Part shown: piece after piece, positions 42,909 to 52,400 of the stretch
Numbering within the stretch: position 1 is the stretch's first letter
Layout of the letters: every line of letters starts with the position of its first letter
From: Pyrenophora tritici-repentis
Taxonomy: Eukaryota; Ascomycota; Dothideomycetes; Pleosporales; Pleosporaceae
Reading direction: 5' to 3'
Length of the DNA: 64,000 nucleotides
NCBI RefSeq assembly: GCF_003171515.1
Contig: NC_089399.1
Coordinates: forward strand, 2,914,001 to 2,978,000
Notes under the pieces: model-generated
What the model saw: the letters and a program-made list of their open reading frames with translations, nothing else
Told to the model about the DNA's origin: nothing
Database searches by the model: none
Made by a program: the position numbers and the translations under genes

Positions 42909-43189
42909 GCAGGTCTTGTTGTCGGCCAGAAGCTGTACGAAGAGCTGAATCTTACGCAAATGAGTCGATGACCAGGTTTTGGAGGAGAAACGCGGGTAGA
43001 AACAACAATTAGATGGTTGAATCAATCTCATCAGGAAATCTGGCGTTGACTTTAGGAGACCCTAGACATCTACCAGTACCCAAAAGGGTAAAGTAAAGCG
43101 CAGCCGCTCGATTTAGCGCGGCGCGTGCTCTATCGATAACGGACATTCACGTGTAGAACTTTTCCCCAACATCTGCAAACCCAAACAGA

Positions 43190-43801
43190 ATGGCGCCACA
43201 AAGAGGAGCAAGCAATGTCGAGAAGAAGAAGAGATCGAAGAAAAGAAGGACCAGAACTGAGGGTATACAAATTGTGATAATGGCTAAACGTACATGTGCT
43301 AACAACACGTGCAGTCTCATCGTCCAGCGAAAGCGACAGCGATGGCTCAAGCGAGGCGAGCAGAAAGGCTGCAGTAGTAGAGAAGGACACTGTAGTAAGG
43401 GAATCTATCGTCCAAAAGATATATTCTAACATGCAAAGAAGGAAACATCACCTACCCCATCGCCAGTACCTACACCCGCCAAGAAGGAAAAGAAGAAGAA
43501 GAAGTCCAAAACTACTAGCGCAAACGTCGAGGCAGATCAGGATGTACAGATGGAAGATGCGCCAGCACCACAATCTCCAGCAAAACCGTCCTCCAAGGCC
43601 GGCAAGCAGGCACAGGACGATTTCAGCGCCATCTACTTGCGCAAAGTCGCGGCTGAGTTCGCAGATGATCTGGACAAGGTGCGCGAGGCGCAGGACTTCA
43701 AGGCGAGCAGTGTGCCGATGCTTATCCATGCGCTGAAGCAGGGCGAGAGTCTGTTTAGTGTGGAGGAGAGGAGGAGGGTTGTTGGGGCTGCGAACGCCTA
43801 A
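43190..43801 (+). CDS. RSA3: Ribosome assembly protein 3
   Basis: CDS join(43190..43262,43315..43394,43439..43801), 171 aa. Nucleolar 60S-assembly factor. Introns of 52 nt (GTATAC to GTGCAG, with GCTAAC) and 44 nt (GTAAGG to CAAAG, with TCTAAC) join a basic N-terminus (KKKRSKKRRTRTE), an acidic Ser-rich middle (SSSSESDSDGSSEAS) and the conserved C-terminal domain. The latter reads DDFSAIYLRKVAAEFADDLD and VPMLIHALKQGESLFSVEER, the diagnostic Rsa3 region. The final domain is unequivocal; intron 2 is short but needed to bring the frames together. Convergent with the inverted SKI3 fragment that follows. Confidence 0.88.
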
Positions 43802-43935
43802 GGTACGAAGGTGTTGAGCAGGAAACAAGCATGGGCGGCGTTCAGGTGCAACATGGTTCTGGAAGAATTGGGTAATAGTTAACTATATGAAACTATGATA
43901 GATTCACCGCAAATTCGTCGTGCATCGCGGAGACC

Positions 43936-44848
43936 TCAATGCGCCTCTACCTCCAAGCCCGACCGCCATTCCAATTCGATGGTCCATGCCAGCAAGTTCG
44001 GATGCTTGATAACCACCATGTCGTGTGCCAGCTTCATGACCTTCTCCCGCTTCTCTGCTTTCTCGCCCGCTGGCAGCACCATCAATGTGTCGTATGCGCG
44101 CGCCAGCAGCTTTTCCTCGTATTCTCTTCTAAGCTCATCGTCTCTTGTCCAGTTTATGATTTCCTCATATATGCTCTCTAGCGGACTCGCCGCGTATATA
44201 TCATTCTTGACAGTCGCGGTTGTGCCTCCCAGCGTCGCGCCGATACGGAGCCGGCGCTCGTCTACAAGACGCTTGATGGTCGCCGCTTCTTGTGTCTCGT
44301 GGATTTCAGCAACACGTGTATACGTCTTTGACGGATCAGGCAATCGGCCTTCGAGGTAGTCGTATACCGGAGAGGAAGGAAGCTGAGTGCCAAGGGCGCG
44401 GGCATACTGCGTCTTGGTCCCATGTGCGCGTGCGTGATCTACGAGTTTGTCGATTGCAGATTGTGACTTGTGCGCATCGTCACTATTCGTATTAGGATAT
44501 CTCCTTGTCTTTAGAAAGAGTTTATACATACAGATTCATATATATCTGCGCTAATTGAAGGCCGACATCAATGTTCTCGTCAACCTTTGCGCCCTTCAGG
44601 CCCTCATACATGCCCCTCAACCCCAGCCATGCCTGCGGGTCTTCTGGCTTGATCTTGGTTGCCTCATAATACGCCTTCGCTGCCTCTTCGAACCGGCTCA
44701 AACCGTCATTTGCGCGTCCGAGGAATAGATAGGCAAAGTTGTTGTTGGGCTCCTTTTCGATTACGGCCGTTGCGTGGTTCTTCGCTTCCTCCCAATCTTT
44801 TGCGCCAATCGCGGCTTTCGCTGCTTTGAGTGCAGCCTTGGTCGACAT
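43936..44848 (-). pseudogene. SKI3: SKI3 N-terminal part, inverted relative to the rest
   Basis: complement(join(43936..44482,44532..44848)), 287 codons ending in TGA at 43936-43938. A 49-nt intron (GTATGT to AATAG) joins QIYMNL to DDAHKSQSAID. It begins MSTKAALKAAKAAIGAKDWE with TPR repeats (NFAYLFLGRANDGLSRFEEA) and continues to VVIKHPNLLAWTIELEW, the order seen at the N-terminus of fungal and yeast Ski3. The family normally continues directly into the sequence found on the opposite strand from 45133 (DLDISTLRQFVELFPNEGLS). The last residues before the TGA (after Glu-Trp-Arg) are probably fortuitous flank. An own promoter may lie at 44849-45120. It may be transcribed but cannot give full Ski3. 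Confidence 0.75.
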
Positions 44849-45142
44849 TGCAGCGGCGTGAGTAGCTGAGGTAACAGCCGTGCATACGGCACAGATGTGT
44901 TATGTGGTTGCCATGCGAGTGAATTGAAGCTTTGGTGGGGCTTGCGTTCGACACAGCAAGCAATGACGCACCACACGCTAGTGTCAATCCTAGGCTCCGC
45001 CATATGCATGGGAACACAACCACCGACATCTACCACGGTTCCATACGTGCCCTTTCCCGTTTCGCCAGCGTCTGTTGGAGCTTTGAATTGCATCGACTGG
45101 TTCAAAGATTTCAAATCGCCATTATGGCGTCTCACGCCGACA
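43945..45142. other. Probable inverted segment with SKI3 5' part
   Basis: About 1.2 kb holding the SKI3 promoter and first two exons in reverse orientation. Left breakpoint is somewhere in 43936-43965 and right breakpoint in 45120-45145, judged from where Ski3-like coding sequence stops on each strand. TGCGC occurs at both edges (43938-43943 region and 45140 region), a possible microhomology. An assembly error remains possible. Confidence 0.6.
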
Positions 45143-48100
45143 GTGCGCACGACCTGCTGGACCTCGACATCTCAACATTACGCCAATTCGTCGAGCTATT
45201 CCCAAATGAGGGTCTTTCGAAAGTCATCACGGGATGGTTGAGTAGCGGCATTTCAAAATATCCATTGACTGATGAGGGTGACTCGAGACAAGGGCCCGAC
45301 CTAAGTGAGGGCGGGGTGGCGCTCACGCAAGATGTGCCAGTGTCGCAAGAGGATTGTTTGGTACTAATGACTGAGGGCATCGGCGAGGCTGGCAAGTCCC
45401 CACTCGCGCATTGCTTGCTTGGCGACTACTACCTTTTTCTGGAAGAGTACGAGAGCGCAGTAGAGATCACACGGAAAGGTCTAAAATACGCCGCACAAGA
45501 AGCAAAGAAGACCGACCTGTCATTTCAAAGAACTCGCGATGCTCTTAGCAGCACCCTTGGTACAGCCTTGGTCTATTACCAAGCCCCTAGAAATCACGCA
45601 GAAGCCAAAGCTATCTTCGAGTCAATTCTGAAACGCAAGCCACAGTTCACTGCCGCTCTCATCGGTATCGGATTAGTGTTGGAGGAAGAGCAGGAATATG
45701 GGCAGGCTTTTGAGTTTCTTGAGAAAGCTCTACAACAAGATCCTTCGAATGGCCGCATCGGTGCTGAATCAGCATGGTGTCAGGCACTTGCAGGCGACTA
45801 CAAGACTGGTCTAGAGAGACTTCAAGGGTATCTCGAATACCCCGAACTAGATGCATCCAAGCAGCGTGGCCGCGAGCTTCGTGCGCAGACACTCTATAGA
45901 ATAGGCGTCTGTCTATGGGAGCTTGATCCTTCCAAAGCTGCGCGAAAAGACCGACAAAGGACGTATGCAAAATTGCTAGCAGCGATCAAAGCAAACCCCA
46001 ACTATGCGCCTGCATACACGCTTCTCGGTATCTTCTATGAAGACTATAATAAAGATCGCAAGCGAGCAAGGCAGTGTTTCCAAAAGGCCTTCGAGCTCTC
46101 GCCCTCAGAGGTTGTTGCAGCTGAGCGGCTAGCTCGCCTCTTCGCCAACCAAGGCGAGTGGGATATCGTGGAGGTCGTCTCACAACGAGTGGTCGATTCG
46201 GGCAAGGCTCGTCAAACGCCTGGCTCAAAGCGGAAGGGCGTGAGCTGGCCATTTTCGGCCCTTGGTGTTGTACAAATGAACAAGCAAGAGTACCAGAAGA
46301 GTATCGTCTCTTTTCTATCAGCTCTTCGTATCAGTCCCGATGACTATTACTCGTACGTCGGCCTAGGCGAGAGTTACCACAACTCTGGACGGTACAATTC
46401 AGCATCCCGTGCTTTCAACTACGCTGAGAATCCCACGGACGGCGTCGTTCTAAAAAGAACAGACGAGGAGAGATGGTTCACAAAGTACATGCTGGCTAAT
46501 GTCAATCGCGAGTTGAGCGAGTATGACGATGCCATATCGGGGTATGAAGCCGTACTGGCGGATCGTCCCAAAGAATTTGGCGTTTCGATAGCACTTCTAC
46601 AGACGCTCGTGGAGAAAGCTTGGCATTGTATCGAAACCGGCTTCTTTGGAGAGGCTATCGACAGTGCTACCCGCGGCATCGAAGTAGCGGCCACAATTAC
46701 CGAGTACAAGCCAGACGCCTTCAATCTGTGGAAAGCTGTCGGAGACGCGTGCAGTCTGTTTAGTTGGGTCCAAGAGAGACTGAAGCAGTTCCCCTTCGAG
46801 CTGATGGAAAATGTGCTGCGTAGTCCGTCAGACATGCGCATCGACCTCGATGAGCACAAAGACGTTGATGGACTGGGACAAAATGATTTGGAGAAGCTTT
46901 CTAAAGATGACGATACCCCACTGGCTAAGACTCTCAAGGCATCCATCCTTGCCCAGAAGCGAGCCATATCTAGTTGCGCCCACCAAATACATGCCCAAGC
47001 CGTTGCGTGGTATAATCTTGGCTGGACTGAGTACAGAGCACATGTTTGTTTGGAGCAAGAGGGTATTGAGGAATCCAAGCTCACTACTTACCTTCGAGCA
47101 GCCATGAAGTGCTTCAAGCGCGCCATCGAATTAGAAGCTGGGAATTCGGAATTCTGGAATTCACTTGGTGTCATCACGACGACACTGAGTCCGAAGGTCG
47201 CCCAGCATGCTTTCGTTCGATCATTACATCTCAACGAGAGAAGCGTACACACATGGACAAATCTTGGGGTCTTGTATCTCCTACAGAACGACCATGAGCT
47301 TGCACATACTGCCTTCTCCCGGGCACAGTCTCAAGATCCCGATTACTCGTTAGCTTGGGTCGGCGAAGGCATCATTGCGTTGCTTACAGGAAATTCCAAC
47401 GAAGCTCTATCTCATTTTACACATGCCTTTGAGCTCTCGGAATCATCTCTGCTTCTTACGAAGCGACAGTATGCAGCGTCAGCATTTGACTTCCTTGTAT
47501 CATCACCTTCATCTTCGAGCAACATTACGAATCTCATCCAGCCTCTCTTCGCGCTTCAGCAGCTGAGCCTGCAAGCTCCTTACGATATTCCACACAAGCA
47601 TCTCGCGGCTCTATTTCTGGAGCGTGTTGGTGATTATGACGCAGCTGTCATTGCTCTACAGGCTGTGAATGAGAATGTTGAGCAAGAATACGAAAAGTCT
47701 GAGTCGCTGGCATCTCTTGCTCGTGTTGCATCTGCGAAAGCAGACTTAGCTCGTAACCTTCTTGCCGTCAAATTGTATCAGGCTGCTGTAGAGGAAGCCG
47801 AGACCGCGCTAGACCTGTTGTCAGAGCTCGATCACGATGAAAAGCAATCCACCATGTCCGGCGACCAACTTGCAAGGACCAAACTATCAGCACACCTAAC
47901 TGCCGGATTAGCGCATTATTTCAGCGGATCGTTCGATGCAGCCATACCGTATTTCCGAAAATCGCTCGAGACTACTAGCTCCAATCCCGACATCATCTGT
48001 ATCCTTGCAGAGGTACTGTGGGCAAAGGGCGGAGACAACGAGAAGCAAGTTGCCCGCGACCAGTTGTTTACAGCGATCGAGAAACACGAAGGCCATGTTG

Positions 48101-48552
48101 GGCTCCTAACCTTAATTGGTGCGATGACGGTACTTGACGATGATTTGGAGACCATGGAAGCTATCAAAGACGACTTGGATCGAATGCGCGCAAACAAGCA
48201 GCTCACCGATGAGCAGCTAGCTCGGGTAGAGAAGGTGATTGAAGCCATCTCACTGAGCCTAGGCGGCGAAGAGCAAGAGTTGCATGAGGCGCAACGCAGT
48301 ATAATGTTGTCGCCCTGGAAGCACACAGGCTGGGTAGAGCTTGCGGATGCTACGGATGGTAATCTATTTTGCAGTACGATCGCACGAGAAAATGCGATGC
48401 GCAACGCACCTCCAAATGGTACCCTTGATGCCGGCAGTCTGGCGGGTGCAATGAGCAATACAGGCAACGTCGGGGATGCGCAGAGGGCGATATTACTGGC
48501 ACCTTGGTGCATACACGGTTGGGCCGGTCTATACGAGTGCATCAAAACATAG
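45124..48552 (+). CDS. SKI3: Ski3 (superkiller 3) C-terminal four-fifths, N-terminus displaced
   Basis: 1142 aa from the ATG at 45124 (MASHADSAHDLLDLD); an in-frame ATG at 45005 is also possible, and the frame opens at 44932. TPR-repeat scaffold of the cytoplasmic Ski complex (Ski2-Ski3-Ski8) that feeds mRNA to the exosome. Continuous TPR array: KSPLAHCLLGDYYLFLEEYE, YAPAYTLLGIFYEDYNKDRK, YSYVGLGESYHNSGRYNSAS, SEFWNSLGVITTTLSPKVAQ and SVHTWTNLGVLYLLQNDHEL. The C-terminus WKHTGWVELADA and CIHGWAGLYE is typical. Intact Ski3 is about 1400 residues; the missing ~280 N-terminal residues are encoded on the opposite strand just upstream. The present N-terminal residues before about Asp-Leu-Leu are likely new. 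Whether this product works is unknown. Confidence 0.88.
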   Translation: MASHADSAHDLLDLDISTLRQFVELFPNEGLSKVITGWLSSGISKYPLTDEGDSRQGPDLSEGGVALTQDVPVSQEDCLVLMTEGIGEAGKSPLAHCLLGDYYLFLEEYESAVEITRKGLKYAAQEAKKTDLSFQRTRDALSSTLGTALVYYQAPRNHAEAKAIFESILKRKPQFTAALIGIGLVLEEEQEYGQAFEFLEKALQQDPSNGRIGAESAWCQALAGDYKTGLERLQGYLEYPELDASKQRGRELRAQTLYRIGVCLWELDPSKAARKDRQRTYAKLLAAIKANPNYAPAYTLLGIFYEDYNKDRKRARQCFQKAFELSPSEVVAAERLARLFANQGEWDIVEVVSQRVVDSGKARQTPGSKRKGVSWPFSALGVVQMNKQEYQKSIVSFLSALRISPDDYYSYVGLGESYHNSGRYNSASRAFNYAENPTDGVVLKRTDEERWFTKYMLANVNRELSEYDDAISGYEAVLADRPKEFGVSIALLQTLVEKAWHCIETGFFGEAIDSATRGIEVAATITEYKPDAFNLWKAVGDACSLFSWVQERLKQFPFELMENVLRSPSDMRIDLDEHKDVDGLGQNDLEKLSKDDDTPLAKTLKASILAQKRAISSCAHQIHAQAVAWYNLGWTEYRAHVCLEQEGIEESKLTTYLRAAMKCFKRAIELEAGNSEFWNSLGVITTTLSPKVAQHAFVRSLHLNERSVHTWTNLGVLYLLQNDHELAHTAFSRAQSQDPDYSLAWVGEGIIALLTGNSNEALSHFTHAFELSESSLLLTKRQYAASAFDFLVSSPSSSSNITNLIQPLFALQQLSLQAPYDIPHKHLAALFLERVGDYDAAVIALQAVNENVEQEYEKSESLASLARVASAKADLARNLLAVKLYQAAVEEAETALDLLSELDHDEKQSTMSGDQLARTKLSAHLTAGLAHYFSGSFDAAIPYFRKSLETTSSNPDIICILAEVLWAKGGDNEKQVARDQLFTAIEKHEGHVGLLTLIGAMTVLDDDLETMEAIKDDLDRMRANKQLTDEQLARVEKVIEAISLSLGGEEQELHEAQRSIMLSPWKHTGWVELADATDGNLFCSTIARENAMRNAPPNGTLDAGSLAGAMSNTGNVGDAQRAILLAPWCIHGWAGLYECIKT

Positions 48553-48819
48553 ACTATCAGGATGTAGTATACATGGTTCTCATAAGCGAATGACTACCTA
48601 ACCACATGTAGTCCAAGATATTTTTTCGTTCAAACTCCAATGTTTCCCGAACACGACGATACGAATTATGTCTGCACCATCATTCTGCTACCAAACCAGC
48701 ATCTAAACTGCTATCAAAGAACATTTCAATATATAAAGCTACGTTCGGACGCAACTACTATCAGTTATCATACTCTACAGTTGAATACACATCTCATCAC
48801 CTCTACTGAATTTACAACC
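48553..48819. other. Intergenic with promoter of secreted-protein gene
   Basis: 267 bp. TATATAAAG at about 48730-48738 is a plausible TATA box 80-90 bp before the ATG at 48820. Confidence 0.5.
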
Positions 48820-49871
48820 ATGATTTCTCTCAACCTGCAAACGTTGACGCGCAGTATTGCTCTGCTTGCTCTTGTCAAGGGATCATTCAGTTTGGCCATT
48901 CCTGACGATGCTGAGCCCTCCATTACTGTCACCCCTGATCCCCCCTCGAACTCCACCGACGACGGATCCTCTGGCTCTACCGATCCTTTCGTCGACCCCT
49001 CTACCGACCCCCCCCCCCCCCACAGAATCCATATTCTCCTACGACTGGAGCTCCATCCCCAAGGACTTCGTAGACGAAGTCCTCGAATACTTCATAGCTC
49101 TCCAAGTAGAAAACTCCACAAGTGTCAACCCCGGACCACAGAAGCGCGCCACACTCCCCAAGCACGGCTGCGACCATATCAACGAATGGATCCGCCGTGA
49201 ATACAAACCCGATATAAGCGTGCAAGCATACGAGGACGAATGCAAACCCGCGGGTAGCAACGACTACCAAGCCCCGGGACATTGCCCACCACGCACCTAC
49301 TGCACCGAAGTCGAGACCGTGGAAGCTAATCAAATTGTCATCGATACCAGATGTGTCCCGCACAAACAGCCGAAGAAGGATAATTGGAATGGAGTGGCGC
49401 AGTACGAGTACAGGCATGTACATGCTTATTATGAAGAGACGAAGTTTCAAGATGTGCCTATCGTTTTGAATCAGGCTATCTCTGGGGCGAGTGTTAGTGC
49501 GCATGTTGAGAGTAAGTTGCGATGCTTTTCTGTCCCGGGGTCTTTTTGCCTTGGCGCGCTTTTCACTAACAAGACAATTTTTAGGTTCCCTCAAGGAATG
49601 GGCTATTAAGACAGACGCCACTCTCACGGGTAACAACGTGGCCATAACGAAAACGTTTGTCTGTAGAAAGATCACGCAATACCGGATTATATCAACTGTC
49701 TGCCGATTAATATGCATAACTTTGTCAAGGGCGATATCGTCGACTTTACTTTTGGGCTGTTACTCCATCAGGTAGGTATCTTTCTGTACTATATCGGCAA
49801 ATAAACGCCTCTAAACGTAGGTCGAGAAAAGAGAAATTGGTGTGGATGAAGATCATATATTAGCAATGTAA
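48820..49871 (+). pseudogene. Secreted protein gene with two frameshifts
   Basis: Start MISLNLQTLTRSIALLALVK is a signal peptide, followed by a Ser/Thr/Pro/Asp-rich linker. A run of 14 C (49008-49021) shifts the frame: one C fewer would continue into TESIFSYDWSSIPKDFVDEV. That frame stays open with several Cys (HGCDHINEW, CPPRTYCTE, DTRCVPHKQ) to a 73-nt intron 49512..49584. After the intron a second shift near 49668 is needed to reach DHAIPDYINCLPINMHNFVK, then intron 49772..49820 and TAA at 49869-49871. Good splice sites and a coherent protein argue for a recent or sequencing-related break. Family unknown. Confidence 0.6.
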
Positions 49872-50289
49872 TGAAAAACGTCCTTACTCTTTTGGAACGA
49901 TACTTTATGAAACCATGATGGCATGAAACTTTCACAAAACTTGATACAGTATGTAAATTTTGTGCAGGGTGAGGTCTGGACCAGTTCTCGTACCCGGTAG
50001 CAGCGGTACGAGACATGTTGTTCTAGGCGTGTCTGCGTAACGTTACTAGGATCTTTTGTAACGGTTTGGGCCTTGCCAAGACCGACTTGGGTGAGAGTTG
50101 GGTACGGCTATCGCTACCACACTTTCTCATCACACACACCTATATAGCTGCAGTTCCTCCATAGCTACACAATGCAACGCAGTCCTCCTCCTCTCCTCAC
50201 ACCGCTACATCTTTGATGGCCGAGTCGGCACGCGTCGGGCCGCAAGTCAAGCCGGCATTTTTCGATCGATATGTATGAGCCGTCTAGGT
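49872..50289. other. Intergenic
   Basis: 418 bp between the secreted-protein gene and the Fot1/pogo element. No gene supported. Confidence 0.45.
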
Positions 50290-50291
50290 TA

Positions 50292-52398
50292 ACGTGTCCG
50301 TGCGCGTGATGCGCGGATTCGCGTGATGCGCGGGGAACACCATATCCACTACTTCAAAAATGAAGCTATTAAGCCACGTATATAAGCTGTTATTATACGA
50401 ATTTATAGAGGGGGAGTAATTAGATGCTTGCGATCAACTTGTACTATCTATATTTTGATGGGAGGTTGACGTTGCGGCCACGTGATGTGAGCTTTGATGG
50501 AGGAGCTGGAGGCTCTTCTTGAACTTGAGCACCAGCGCGAGCAGCCTCAACGCGTTTTTGACGCTTGTTGTTCGATGAGGTAGCTGCTGAAGCTCTCCTC
50601 TTTCCCTTTTGGGGTAGTTGTATAGCTTTAGCAGCGTCTCTCTCCTCCTTCTGGCGCGCGCGTTCAGCTGCTTTCTCAGCTCGCTCAAGCTCCCTCATCT
50701 CCTTGAGTCTCTGCCTCTCCACACGCCTCTCCTCGAGCTCATCTTGACGCTGCAGTCGAGCCTCCTCGCGCTGCTTCTTGGACCGTGCTTTTTGGAGTTT
50801 CTCCTCCGTCTCATCTCGCTCCCGTACTGCTTCTCTAGCTCGAGCCTCACGCAGCTTGCGAGGAGACCAGAAGACAGAGCCACCGTGATACTCCTGGCGC
50901 TGTTGAAGGTCAAGAGCTTTGCCCTTCTTCCTGTGCTTCTTTTTATGTTGAAGAGCCTCCTTTAAGCCCTCGTTCTCATGCTTTAAAAGCTCATACTGCA
51001 CAGAGAGATGGTGAACGCTTGAGCGCAGCTTTCTTGCCTCATACTGATGGCTATCATTAACAGCAGCTCGTACTAGCCGATCGAGCTTTCTCCAGTCATG
51101 ATCAGAGAGCCCTGACGATGAGCTTCTCTCAGCTTCTGGCGTGCTAGCAAATCTACGAAGGATAACGTTGGCATCCATCGGCCAGATCCCAGTGGCTTCG
51201 AAGGCCTTCAATATGAGGCTCTCTGTGAAGGAGGATATCCAGGCGCTCCAGAAGAGCGGGAAGAAGTCCCCTTTCTTGATTGGAATAAGGCCTTGAGCCT
51301 TATGGAGATGGTTAGTGAGCTCGTTAGAGTAGGCTTGAGAGAGTGGCTTGAACAGCACTACATCTAGCGGCTGGAGCGTATGGGTCGAATGGGGAGGAAG
51401 GATCATGAGGAGGATCCTATGGCGATCGCAGTACTTAATAAACTCCATCGTGAGGTGAGATCCATGGCCATCAAGGATGAGCAATCTCCATCTACCTGAT
51501 CGTTGCTTTGTAGAGCGATCAAACACCTGCTCCAGCCAAGCTAGGCCTACGTTATCATTTGACCAGCCTGTTGGAGATGATGAGACAAAGACCTCATGTT
51601 CTCCTGCCTTGATATCTTCTACCCAACTCGATCGTATAGCTCCATTTTTAGCTGCGTAGATAAGGGCTGGAGGCAGCGAGCTCCCATCAGCGCAGCAGCA
51701 GGCCAGGACTGTCAGAAACTCGCGTGATCCATCCTGGAGAGATGCTCGAACCTCCTTCTTCTCCCATTGACGCCTGCTGAATATCCTCTTACTTCTGCCT
51801 ATCAAGCCAATTAAGAAGCCCTTCTCATCCATATTGTATATATCTCGAGCCTCTAGGTGATATTCGGTGATCTTTCGATGCAGCAGCTCGAAGTAGAGTC
51901 TATACTTTGACTCAGAATCAGCCAGGTGGCGCGTACGATCCATGGCGCTGGTCCACTTTGAGATGAGATGGATCTCGTGTCGGTTGATGAAGCGAGTAAC
52001 CCAGCTCTCGCTGAGCTGCTGATGGGCTACTTCTGATGAGAAATTCCTGATCATCTCTCGTGTAGGAGGAATGCCTCGCTTTGTGAGCTTTTCGATATAT
52101 CTCACAAGCTCTAGCTCTTGTTGTGGGTTGAGTTTCTGCTGGTTGAAGTTCTTGTCTCTTTCTGAGCTTGTCTGGCCCTGGTGCCTTCGGGTCAACGTAG
52201 ATCTCACAACACCATGCTTAGCAGCAATTTTAGTATACGAGAACTGTTCTCCTGGCTCTAGATTTTCAATATCTTCAATCGCAGCTTGAATTGGGTCCAT
52301 ATTGGTGGAGTTAACGTGTGTTGAAGGTGAAGGGGTTTGACGTGTTTTGGTGTTCCCCGCGCATCACGCGAATCCGCGCATCACGCGCACGGACACGT
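50292..52398 (-). mobile_element. Fot1/pogo-type DNA transposon, complete
   Basis: 2107 bp bounded by TA dinucleotides (50290-50291 and 52399-52400), the Tc1/mariner-pogo target duplication. Perfect terminal inverted repeats of 51 bp at 50292-50342 and 52348-52398, beginning ACGTGTCCGTGCGCGTGATG. Each repeat contains two direct copies of GCGTGATGCGCGG spaced by ATTC. A single intact transposase ORF fills the interior. No degradation is visible, so it may be active or recently so. Confidence 0.95.
50444..52300 (-). CDS. Pogo/Fot1-family DDE transposase
   Basis: 618 aa, intronless, uninterrupted. N-terminal psq-type helix-turn-helix (FSYTKIAAKHGVVRSTLTRR), then a CENP-B-type HTH (LVRYIEKLTKRGIPPTREMI and VTRFINRHEIHL). 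The DDE_1 catalytic domain has DIYNMDEKGFLIG (first Asp), RLLILDGHGSHLTMEF (second Asp) and PLDVVLFKPLSQAY (third acidic position). The C-terminal third is a long charged coiled coil rich in Arg/Glu/Gln, ending in basic Pro-rich sequence. This architecture is that of fungal Fot1-like elements. It mobilises the surrounding element through its 51-bp ends. Confidence 0.95.
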   Translation of the reverse strand: MDPIQAAIEDIENLEPGEQFSYTKIAAKHGVVRSTLTRRHQGQTSSERDKNFNQQKLNPQQELELVRYIEKLTKRGIPPTREMIRNFSSEVAHQQLSESWVTRFINRHEIHLISKWTSAMDRTRHLADSESKYRLYFELLHRKITEYHLEARDIYNMDEKGFLIGLIGRSKRIFSRRQWEKKEVRASLQDGSREFLTVLACCCADGSSLPPALIYAAKNGAIRSSWVEDIKAGEHEVFVSSSPTGWSNDNVGLAWLEQVFDRSTKQRSGRWRLLILDGHGSHLTMEFIKYCDRHRILLMILPPHSTHTLQPLDVVLFKPLSQAYSNELTNHLHKAQGLIPIKKGDFFPLFWSAWISSFTESLILKAFEATGIWPMDANVILRRFASTPEAERSSSSGLSDHDWRKLDRLVRAAVNDSHQYEARKLRSSVHHLSVQYELLKHENEGLKEALQHKKKHRKKGKALDLQQRQEYHGGSVFWSPRKLREARAREAVRERDETEEKLQKARSKKQREEARLQRQDELEERRVERQRLKEMRELERAEKAAERARQKEERDAAKAIQLPQKGKRRASAATSSNNKRQKRVEAARAGAQVQEEPPAPPSKLTSRGRNVNLPSKYR

Positions 52399-52400
52399 TA

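Noticed and set aside
46419..47084. Minus-strand ORF of 221 codons
   Set aside because: Antisense shadow of the SKI3 TPR region; no splice signals or recognisable motif.
48640..48819. Upstream extension of the secreted-protein ORF
   Set aside because: It lacks a signal peptide and overlaps the likely TATA box and leader; the ATG at 48820 gives a proper signal sequence.
50292..52398. GC-rich inverted repeats as a CRISPR or origin-like array
   Set aside because: Only two copies, in inverted orientation, bounding a transposase and flanked by TA: transposon ends.
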